Source: Isoetes taiwanensis (lineage: Eukaryota > Streptophyta > Lycopodiopsida > Isoetales > Isoetaceae). From it: a stretch of DNA of 64,000 nucleotides. The position numbers and the translations under genes are program-made. The stretch spans positions 4,565,454 to 4,629,453 of the forward strand of contig JAJEKV010000033.1 of the NCBI GenBank assembly GCA_021234155.1, in the 5' to 3' direction. Under the pieces are notes generated by a model, which worked only from the letters and a program-made list of their open reading frames with translations, searched no databases and was not told the origin of the DNA. Of the stretch, positions 56,906-64,000 are shown in pieces; the first letter of the stretch is position 1, and each line of letters starts with the position of its first letter.

Positions 56906-57162
56906 GTTGGCCACATGCACGCCAAACTCGTCCTGTATGACTCCTCTCAGAATTATACGTATTTTTATGGGAGGAGAGGAGAGAAGAGGTGTCTCTCGAG
57001 GTCTAACAGCGTCCGTTAGGCCTCAAAATTTGGTTTCCCGCCGGAGAACTAGTCCATCGATTCATTCCGGTAGGGCAAGTTTTTGTGGGATAATTCCCCT
57101 CCAATTTTGAATCGGCCTATGTGGGATATTTCTTTCCCTGTTCCTGCTGGTAGGTAAGCTTT

Positions 57163-57765
57163 GTGGGATATTTCATTTGCTGTATTTTTTGCATAGGGTT
57201 CCATTTGTCGGTCGTTCTATCATGGATCCAACTGATTCTCGAAATGATTGCCATGCTTTTGCGTGCTCTTACAATCGGATTCGCCTTCCAAAGGTTCTGT
57301 TTACAGCTTATTGAGCTAAACGAGCTTGAAGACCCAATGAATCTGTTCGATGACGATGATTTGCAAGAAAATAACAGTATGTTCTTCTGTGCTGCCTCAT
57401 CTTTGATGTTAGCTGGATCCTGCCGGGTTAGAAGGCCACCTAGAATATTCTGGATTGCTCCAAGACAAATAACACAGTGGGATAATATAGATAACCATGA
57501 TGAAATTGTCTGCCTTCTTTTGAAGATGATATGTGGCACTAATTTTACAGAATGAAAAGGGCCAAGTTTTGAGAGACTAGTCGGGCTTGTTGTCCCGTAC
57601 TTGAGCAAGCCAGGAGTTAAGGTTAGGCCCCCTGTTGATCCTAGGAAGGTTGTTGCATGGTTCTTTACTTTCTGGCACATGGTGACATGCCTTTGCATGT
57701 GGGTCAGAGATTTTATGTTGGCAAAGCTACAGTGCAGAAATATACTAAAAAAATTACACTAGTGT
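57163..57765 (+). pseudogene. PIF/Harbinger-type transposase fragment
   Basis: Harbinger transposases are DDE nucleases. Frame 57163-57555 has LILEMIAMLLRALTIGFAF and an HDEIVCLLLKMICGTNF tail. After the stop the text resumes as PSFERLVGLVVPYL, VRPPVDPRKVVAWFF and, in the next frame (57657 onward), LAHGDMPLHVGQRFYVGKAT, the order of the HARBI1-like N-terminal helical region ('F..L...L.P.L...RRP......VA..L..LA.G......F.vg.sTv'). The DDE catalytic domain is missing; the minus-strand MYB-like ORF begins right after. Confidence 0.65.
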
Positions 57766-57782
57766 TGGTCTCGAAGACATGT

Positions 57783-58549
57783 TCAGTTTGGTCTATGTTC
57801 ATGTTGGTCTATGTTCACATTGACATTGGGAATGTCTTCAGTACTCTCAAAAGGATCATCAAAAGCAGCATCAGACCCAACTGTCTCAAAGAAACTGTCA
57901 GAAAAGTTAGTGTGCAAATCTGCTGCCTCAAAAGCTTCATTTCCAAACTCCCCATCAGATGTCACTCCATACTTGACTTCTTTCATTCTTTCATACCACT
58001 GCCAACTTGAAGGTTCTGGACCCATATGACTAGAAGCCTCTTGCTCATCCTTGAATTTTGCCTGTAGTTTATCCCAAGTTGCCTGACTTCCACTACTCCA
58101 TCAACAATTGGCTGTAATTTCACTACAATTTCTCTCCACTGTGCATTAGAAAGATTCAGACTACCATTAGTAACCAATTTCATCTTATTCAGAAGGTTCA
58201 GGAAGGTGGAAACACCCTAATCTGTCCATTGGACTGGAGCCTTCCTATTCTTTGTGTCAATTTGCTTGGGATTTTCTTTTTCTTGAACAACAAGAGCCAT
58301 TGAATTATCGTGCTGAGAAGATTCACTCACAATACTGGCAAATGCTTGGATTTCACTGAGAACTCGCTTACATCTCCTTTCCTTTGGCTCTTTTGTTGTT
58401 ACAATTGGCTCAGAATTTGTCTTCAAGTCCACGTTCATTGAAATTTGCCCTGTCATCTTTCGTGTCTTCCTTGGAGCTATTTTCTCGATGCGAGGAGGCA
58501 CAAAGGGTTTGCTGCTTGCTGGCAGGGCAGATCTAGTTGCCTTAGACAT
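57783..58549 (-). pseudogene. MYB/SANT-like (PIF-partner type) ORF
   Basis: PIF/Harbinger elements encode a MYB/trihelix-like partner that helps nuclear import and DNA binding of the transposase. The start codon at 58549 gives a basic N-terminus with KIAPRKTRKMTG. The MYB/SANT-like domain starts at VQWTD and continues after a TAG as GVSTFLNLLNKM, NAQWREIVVKL; the next block (WDKLQAKFKDEQE) is one frame over near 58085. The C-terminus (58025-57783) has SSWQWYERMKEVKYG and an acidic tail ending HEHRPN. One nonsense and one frameshift were seen. Confidence 0.68.
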
Positions 58550-58835
58550 TGGACTCTATAGAATTCAAGCTAATCAACCAAGAATATGTTCTAATAGAAT
58601 TTGATATCAGAACAATGTAAGATTGATTTGAAATGAATTAATAAGGATTGCACGGGCTGAGGAATACCTCTAGACCGGAAATCAGTAACACGGGTAGAAG
58701 AATTAGGGGGAATTCAAGGAATTGCGCGGCATTGAAGACCAAGAAACAGGGGAAAATGGCGCCCCAGATTTTCAATGAGGGAAAGTTTTCGGTCATGAAA
58801 TTCAGGCGACATAATTTTAGGGGGTTGTTAAGTTA

Positions 58836-59080
58836 GTGGTTAATGGGAACGCTCCTAACGATTGTTAGGGGCGAATCATCTCTCAAGGTGAGAGTTGGGT
58901 TTTTTCACTCTCACCCATCTCTCATTATCTCTCACCTCTCCCCCCTTACGTTAGCCACATTTTTTTTATCTCTCGTCGTATACGACGAGAGATAAAAACT
59001 ATACCGTACGTGTTCAGAGATGGACGAGAGATAAATGTCTCTCATCCTCTAACTATCCCGTTAGGAGGGAGATCCACCGG
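58836..59080. repeat. Palindrome-bearing MITE-like segment
   Basis: It contains a perfect 36-bp palindrome (58963-58998, TTTTTATCTCTCGTCGTA and its complement) and several TCTCTC/GAGAGA blocks. CTCCTAACG at 58852-58860 is matched by CGTTAGGAG at 59069-59077 as a possible terminal inverted repeat. It separates the divergent MYB-like ORF (minus) and the second Harbinger fragment (plus). Confidence 0.5.
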
Positions 59081-59198
59081 AAAGGGAGGGAATCCACCGG
59101 GATTTTTCTTCCCGCCTCTTCCTTGGCGCCAGTTCAAGCTCGAATTATCCCACAGTCAAGATTTCGCATCCTGGTGAGTACCAAAATATCCCATATCC

Positions 59199-59468
59199 TT
59201 GTTTTCCAGTTTTTATTGTCCCATATTTTGTATTCAGCAGCCATTTTTGTTCAATCTTAGCTCCACAATCAGACTTCTCGGCCCGGATTTGCATTATTTG
59301 ATGGATCCGGTCATTTTGGACATGATTTCCATGCTTTTGAGGGCTATTCAACTCGGCTTGGCTTTCCAAAACTACTGTCTACATCTGATACAGGAGAATG
59401 AACGAGAAGGGTCAATGGATATTTTAGAGGAGAATGCTACAGTATTTTGGTCAATGCCAAATGAATAG
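59199..59468 (+). pseudogene. PIF/Harbinger transposase N-terminal fragment (second copy)
   Basis: VILDMISMLLRAIQLGLAF then YCLHLIQENEREGS aligns with the start of the 57163 fragment (LILEMIAMLLRALTIGFAF, FCLQLIELNELED). The similarity stops at an in-frame TAG at 59466. The rest is lost. The upstream TATCCTTGTTTTCCAG could be a splice acceptor. Confidence 0.6.
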
Positions 59469-59840
59469 TGCATTGACCAAAAAACTTAAAATATATCCAA
59501 CTTGGATATTATATGAACTTAACATGCAAACATAATTCAAAATACTTTGTTTCACATATAAACTCTGTTTTTCAAGCAGTGGTTTCTCATCAGCATACAA
59601 GAACTTGAGTTAACACCAGTGTATGGCAAAGTATTTTAAACGAACAGGAAAATTTCCTACTAGGCGTGGGATGAACATGCATCTACAAATTTGAATGGGA
59701 TTTATCCTAGTAATAAAATTTTGGTTCGGAAAATTTCCTTCAAATCTCAAAAATAAAAGGATATTAAAACAAATTTATAGCCTACAAAGAACAGTTGATT
59801 TTCCTATTAAATTGCAACAAAATTAACATAAACAAGTCAG
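59469..59840. other. Non-coding, nothing recognised
   Basis: AT-rich sequence between the Harbinger and hAT remnants. Confidence 0.45.
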
Positions 59841-59844
59841 GATT

Positions 59845-60346
59845 TCATAATCTTGTGAAAATGTGCCTGTAATTGGCAGCATTTCGCCAATGAGTAGCTG
59901 CTGCAGCAAAGTTAAAGTCTTCCATACTAGGTCCCTCCAATGAGATGCGAACAAGTGCATCAAGAGTGTCCGTGTTGAGCTGGTTCCTAAACTTATTCTT
60001 CAGTAAGTTAATTCTGCTGAAACCACGCTCACAACTCGCAGTGCTACCACATAGCACCATGCCAATAAAAGCAACTCGTAACAGGTTTGGAAATTTCTCT
60101 ACCCAATTTGAATGAGCACTTACAATACTCCACATGTCAAGGAAAGTGCGACCTCTCCACTCTTCACAATCAAGAATCTTCCACCTTTGGAACTCCTCCA
60201 TAAATGCAGAACTGTCCACAATTCCTCTCACCATAATTCCATCTACTTCTTGGTGCATTCCATAGAACTCTGCCAACTCTTTTGCTTCAGATAACCCATA
60301 CTGCTTCACTTGCTTAAAAGATGAAGGCAAGATAGGGGCTAAAACT
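59845..60346 (-). pseudogene. hAT transposase C-terminal (dimerisation) fragment
   Basis: hAT transposases use a conserved C-terminal block to dimerise. The minus-strand frame carries FLDMWSIVSAHSNWVEKFPN, LRVAFIGMVLCGSTASCERG, FSRINLLKNKFRNQL and LDALVRISLEGPS, the classical 'S.A.CER.FS..N.iKt..R..L......L..i' region. It remains open upstream of 60330 to the Copia LTR boundary (VLAPIL), so the LTR element cut this ORF. The N-terminal BED finger and catalytic part are not in the window. Confidence 0.86.
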
Positions 60347-60866
60347 TGTTGGAAATGACAAAATTATGTGTCATGTGATATTCTAATCTATGAGAAGCAG
60401 TGGCAGTAGATTAGAGTTGTTAAATGGTGTCATGTTATTCAAAGTTAAGCAGTTGAATGGGGGAGACCTATGAGAAGCAGTGGCAGCAGGTCAAAGTCAA
60501 AGTCAAAGTCAAAGTCACCCGGGTGTTGCTGGGCTCGCTAGAAACACACAGACACCCCCTGCCCGCCACTTAGGGTTTTGGGTTGACTGGTCAATGGGTC
60601 AAAGTCAACGACAGCTGGAAGATAAGGACAGCAGGGCATCCTATTATTTAGGCAAGTTGAAAAACTTTCTATATGAAGGGCATGCACGATTTGACAAGTG
60701 GATATATCCAGGTTGATGAGAAAATATATATATGACTGATTGTCATAGAAAATATGCGGCTGAGTGCAGATACAGGTGCGTGTATGCAAATATAGGTGCG
60801 GGAGGGGTTTGAAGGAGACAGAGTCTTGGCATACTTGGGTTCGAATCCCAAGCTCTGATTCTAACA
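60347..60866 (+). repeat. Copia 5' LTR, 520 bp
   Basis: Starts TGTTGGAA and ends TTCTAACA (TGTT...AACA). It includes a duplicated CTATGAGAAGCAGTGGCAG (60389-60407 and 60468-60486), a (GTCAAA)4 run (about 60490-60513) and a tRNA-arm-like palindrome CTTGGGTTCGAATCCCAAG (60833-60851). Confidence 0.8.
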
Positions 60867-60867
60867 T

Positions 60868-60880
60868 TGGTATCAGAGCT
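60868..60880 (+). promoter_or_regulatory. Primer-binding site, tRNA-iMet
   Basis: TGGTATCAGAGCT two nucleotides after the LTR; complementary to the 3' end of plant initiator Met tRNA, the usual Copia primer. Confidence 0.9.
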
Positions 60881-60902
60881 AACTAAATCCTGCCCTGTGA
60901 TA

Positions 60903-61988
60903 ATGACAACCAGATTCGGGGCAAATCTATTGAACTCTATTGAAGTTTTTAAAGGAGATGGAGGATTTCAAATCTGGAAGGAGAGTATTAGAGCTGTACT
61001 GGAGTTTGAAAAATTGTGGTATTTGTTTGATGGTAGTCCAGTAAGGGGTGCAACTAGCTCAGGTGATTCAAGTCCTGCTGCTAGTAGTAGTAATGCTCAA
61101 TCTGGTGCAGGGGGAACTTCAGGTGAAGGTGTGTCTACTGGAAGGGCAACTTCTCTGAGTTCTGGAGCAGAAGATGAAGCTAAGATTATGGAGGCCCAGG
61201 CCATAATCATGTGTAAGGTAGGCACTGCCTTAAAACTGAAGCTTCGAGGCATGAAGCCTAAGGAAATGTGGGATTATTTGATAAAGCACTATGAACAAAA
61301 AAGTTCTTCACAAATAGATGTGCTAGAAAAACAGTTAAGGAAGATGAAATTGTTTGAGAAAGATAACTTGACTGACTTTTTGGAGAGATTTGATTCCATT
61401 ATTGCAGATCTTGAGGGAGCTGGAAATATCTTGAATGAACAGTATCAAATACTAGCTTTGGCAAGAGCAGTATCTCATAATAGTCACTTGGCAACTTTAC
61501 TCAGAAATGTAGCCACTTCCAAGGAGCATGCTATCAGAATGATACGCACAGAATTTGAACAGTCTACTATTACTCAGGAGGAAGCTCATCAGTCCTCAGA
61601 GATCTTGTATGCAGGTAAGACTAAAAGAGGTGGTTTTTCAAGAGGAAAAGTAGGACCTTGTTATGCATGTAATCAATTTGGTCACCTAAAGAGTGAGTGT
61701 CCAAACAATAGTGAGAAGGAATTTAGATGTTTCAATTGTGAAGGCAAAGGTCATTTTGCTTCTGATTGCCCAAGCCCTAAAAAGGGAAGAGGTCGAGGGA
61801 GATTTTCTGGAACTTATAGAGGTGGCAGGGGCAAGGGAAAATTCAAAGGAGGCTCAAGTATTAATGTGGTAGAAAAACAAGATAGTAGTGAAGGTGAACT
61901 TGAGGATGACACCTTGGAGGTAAGGAAGAATTTAACTTGCAATGGTTCGAGTTTCCAAGGAAAAGCAATAACCAATTTGTTGTTATAG
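60903..61988 (+). CDS. gag: Copia Gag with two zinc knuckles
   Basis: The ATG at 60903 (the frame is open from 60867) follows the primer site by 22 nt. A UBN2/Gag-pre domain runs from residue ~10 (FKGDGGFQIWKESIRAVLEF), with LRKMKLFEKDNLTDFLERFD in the middle. A Ser/Gly-rich insert lies at residues ~50-90 (SSSNAQSGAGGTSGEG). Two CX2CX4HX4C knuckles follow: CYACNQFGHLKSEC (about 61660) and CFNCEGKGHFASDC (about 61728), then an RG-rich basic tail (GRGRGRFSG). It looks intact up to the frame change to protease. Confidence 0.85.
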   Translation: MTTRFGANLLNSIEVFKGDGGFQIWKESIRAVLEFEKLWYLFDGSPVRGATSSGDSSPAASSSNAQSGAGGTSGEGVSTGRATSLSSGAEDEAKIMEAQAIIMCKVGTALKLKLRGMKPKEMWDYLIKHYEQKSSSQIDVLEKQLRKMKLFEKDNLTDFLERFDSIIADLEGAGNILNEQYQILALARAVSHNSHLATLLRNVATSKEHAIRMIRTEFEQSTITQEEAHQSSEILYAGKTKRGGFSRGKVGPCYACNQFGHLKSECPNNSEKEFRCFNCEGKGHFASDCPSPKKGRGRGRFSGTYRGGRGKGKFKGGSSINVVEKQDSSEGELEDDTLEVRKNLTCNGSSFQGKAITNLLL

Positions 61989-62332
61989 ATTCAGGGTCAG
62001 CAGAAAAAAGTGTGATGTGTGATTTGCATATGCTTAAGGAGTGGGAAAAGAAAGAAGGACATGTGCAACTTGGTGATGGGGGTTTGAAGAAAATAGAAGA
62101 TACTGGAGTTTTAGAGTTGTTTGACTTAAATGGCAAAATTGTAAAATTGAGAGATGTTTTGTGTGTGCCCAGTCTTGTTAGAAATCTCATATCCGTATGC
62201 CAGCTGGTGGATTTGGGATATAAAGTGCTGTTTGAACAGATCCATTGTAAAGTGTTTCTTAATGGTGAATTAAAGTTTATTGGCAAAAGAGTTGGTAATC
62301 TTTTTGGATTGAATATGGGAGCATCTTCATGA
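61937..62332 (+). pseudogene. Copia aspartic protease
   Basis: FVVIDSGSAEKSVMCDLHML keeps the catalytic DSG (about 61988). VQLGDGG and DVLCVPSLVRNLISVCQL follow, the usual protease/gag-pre-integrase lead-in. It overlaps the Gag frame by 52 nt in another frame, so a shift of one or two bases has occurred. It stops at 62330, just before the next frame. Confidence 0.82.
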
Positions 62333-62342
62333 AATTAATCTT

Positions 62343-62790
62343 GTGGAATATTCAGATGTGAAAGTATGGCATAACAGATTATGTCATGTAAATGCTGCAA
62401 TAATTAAAAGGCTTGGGGAAAAGGGATTAATATCTGCCAAGGTACAAAATGAAAAGTTTTTATGTGGAGGCTGCCAACTTGGAAAGCAATCAAGATTGCC
62501 ATTTAAAAGGTCACACAAAAGAGCAAAGGGCATTTTGGATTTGGTACATACAGATTTATGTGGTCCTATAAATGTTACTAGTTTGAGTGGGCATAAATAT
62601 TTCATGAGCTTTATTGATGATTTCAGCAGAAAAACCAAGTGTTATATTTTGAAAACAAAAGACCAAGCTAGTGATGCTTTGAAGTTATTTACTGCTGAAA
62701 CCGAGCTAGAAACTGGAAGAAAGAGATAGGGGAGGTGAATATATCTCTGATGAATTTAAAGTTTTTTGTGTAAACAGGGGAATCAAGAGG
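62343..62790 (+). pseudogene. Copia integrase, N-terminal part
   Basis: WHNRLCHVN (HHCC first half), CGGCQLGKQSRLPF (CxxC), VHTDLCGPINVTSLSGHKYF (first catalytic Asp) and FIDDFSRKT. The frame fails at 62729; EYISDEFKVFC-type text from 62739 belongs to the next block. Confidence 0.84.
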
Positions 62791-62793
62791 CAA

Positions 62794-63366
62794 TTGACAT
62801 GCAGATACTCACCACAACAAAATGGAGTTGCAGAAAGGAAAAATAGAACCTTGCTTGATGCTGTGAGATCCATGTTGAAGTATTCTGGTTTACCAAATTA
62901 TTTATGGGATGAAGATGTGAAGACAGCTGTCTACATTCAAAACTTGTTACCTTCATCAAGTATTAAAGGTGCAATTCCAGAAATGCTTTGGTCTGGTAAG
63001 TCACCTTCTTATGATAGATTAAAAGCATATGGATGTTTATGCTTTGTACATGTTCCCGAAGAACTGAGGAAAAAGTTGGATGATAGAGCATACATATCTT
63101 ATCTAGTAGGGTATGATTCTAACTCAAAAGCATTCAGATTATATGACCCTGCTAGAAGAAAAATTATAGTAAGTAGAGATGTGGTCTTCAATGAAAACGA
63201 ATTTTATAGGAAAATTCCTAAGATAAATACTGAAGATCCATGTGAAAGTGAAAGGAAAGATAGTATTGAGGAAACAAATCAGTCAATAAGTGAAGAAGAA
63301 AAACTCAAGGATTGGAGCGGGGTAGATTTGAGTGACTCGATAGTGAGTCGAAATGATTCCAAGTAA
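62794..63366 (+). pseudogene. Copia integrase, C-terminal part
   Basis: SPQQNGVAERKNRTLLDAVR contains the catalytic Glu. Then LWDEDVKTAVYIQNLLPSSS, LKAYGCLCFVHVPEELRKKL and FRLYDPARRKIIVSRDVVF, the chromo-like C-terminal block. It ends in an acidic, variable linker. Confidence 0.84.
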
Positions 63367-63619
63367 TGTTGTTGAGCCGAAGTGGAATCGGTGTTGAGCA
63401 AGAGATTAAACACCAAGAGGCGTGGATAAAATTGATAGACCAAAAAGAAAACCCGATCGAACGAAGCTCAAATGTTGGCGGAAAGAAGCCAAACATGATT
63501 TAGAGTCTCATGGTAGAACCGAACTTGGAAAAAGTAAAAGACTTAGATCTCGGTAGGAGAAATTAATCTCAGATTTGACATTTTGATACTTGAAACAGAC
63601 AAGATTCCACAAAATTATA

Positions 63620-64000
63620 TGGAGGCGCTTCAAGATATGAATGGAAAGAACTGGAAATGTGCTATGGAAGAAGAAATGAGAGCATTCAAAAGAACAAACA
63701 CTTATACAAAGAGTGGATATTCCTTCCGATAAGAATATAGTTGGAAGTAAGTGGATCTATAGAATAAAACCGAGGAGTAGACAAAAATACAAAAGAAATT
63801 TAAAGCCGGACTTGTTGCACAAGGCTTTACACGAAAAAAAGGAGAAGATTTTGATGAAACATTCTCACCATTGGTAAAGATAAATAGTTTGAGAATGTTA
63901 TTAGCTATTGCTAATGCTTGTGACCTTGAAATCCATCATATGGATGTAAGTACGACATTCTTGAATGCTAAGTTAGAGGAGGAAATTTATTTAAGACACA
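63620..64000 (+). pseudogene. Copia reverse transcriptase, start only
   Basis: Fragments in several frames: WKCAMEEEMRAFKR (about 63653), GSKWIYRIKP (63737-63765), LVAQGFT (63805-63830), GEDFDETFSPLVKINSLRML (about 63840-63900) and ANACDLEIHHMDVSTTFLN (motif A). Small deletions around 63700-63840 break the frame. Truncated by the window end. Confidence 0.8.

Larger units (their letters stand above)
60347..64000 (+). mobile_element. Ty1/Copia retrotransposon, runs off right edge
   Basis: 5' LTR 60347-60866, primer site at 60868, then Gag, protease, integrase and the start of RT in Copia order (INT before RT). The 3' half and 3' LTR lie beyond the window. It inserted into the hAT fragment; the preceding bases AAACT are the expected 5-bp target copy, whose partner is outside. 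Frameshifts between protease and integrase, within integrase (62700-62790) and in RT show it is defective. Confidence 0.88.

Noticed and set aside
60833-60851. tRNA gene in the Copia LTR
   Set aside because: The T-arm-like palindrome lies at the end of an LTR and has no tRNA body; it is better explained as LTR sequence.

Overview
The window reads as a repeat-dominated stretch of a land-plant nuclear genome. It is AT-rich, has plant-type GT..AG introns, and carries almost every plant transposon order: Ty3/Gypsy, Ty1/Copia with a tRNA-iMet primer site, L1-type LINEs, Helitrons, PIF/Harbinger and hAT. A second LINE lineage with a C-terminal CCHC finger and microsatellite tails, together with a Gypsy element carrying an archaeal-type RNase H, would suit a non-flowering plant such as a fern, but the species cannot be fixed from sequence alone. 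No complete, clearly functional host gene was found, and no rRNA, tRNA gene, CRISPR array or organelle insert was seen.

Layout. 0.7-1.5 kb: decayed Helitron Rep fragment. 1.5-6.9 kb: AT-rich filler with four tandem duplications. 6.9-7.9 kb: L1 remnant (minus). 7.9-21.46 kb: a candidate Helitron whose cargo includes exons of a double-stranded-RNA-binding protein gene. One of those exons is split by an 8.7-kb Gypsy element (10773-19470) that has 70-bp identical LTRs. 21.46-28.57 kb: a second Helitron of the same family, directly head-to-tail, holding large tandem duplications and a 131-bp perfect inverted repeat. 28.6-36.7 kb: mostly non-coding, with B-box-like repeats, A-tailed retroposons and an A-tailed L1 fragment. 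38.8-55.7 kb: a LINE graveyard with an L1 element (41.3-44.9 kb, minus), three 5'-truncated copies of the microsatellite-tailed LINE (38.8, 51.9 and 54.7 kb), and a near-intact 2-kb relative (48.06-50.16 kb, plus) that sits inside another L1 (47.6-51.9 kb, minus). An unrecognised coding-like stretch lies at 45.6-47.4 kb. 57.1-59.5 kb: two PIF/Harbinger transposase fragments and a MYB/SANT-like partner ORF. 59.8-60.35 kb: hAT transposase C-terminus, cut by a Ty1/Copia element that starts at 60347 and runs off the right edge.

The genes do not form a pathway; the window is a record of nested insertion. The strongest candidate for something new is the Gypsy element: 70-bp hairpin-rich LTRs, a tRNA-Gln-like primer site, an RNase H domain upstream of the reverse transcriptase, and an insertion site that restores an open host exon when the element is subtracted. 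Second is the head-to-tail Helitron pair with matched 5' and 3' ends. Third are the perfect inverted repeat and the hairpin-plus-microsatellite LINE family.
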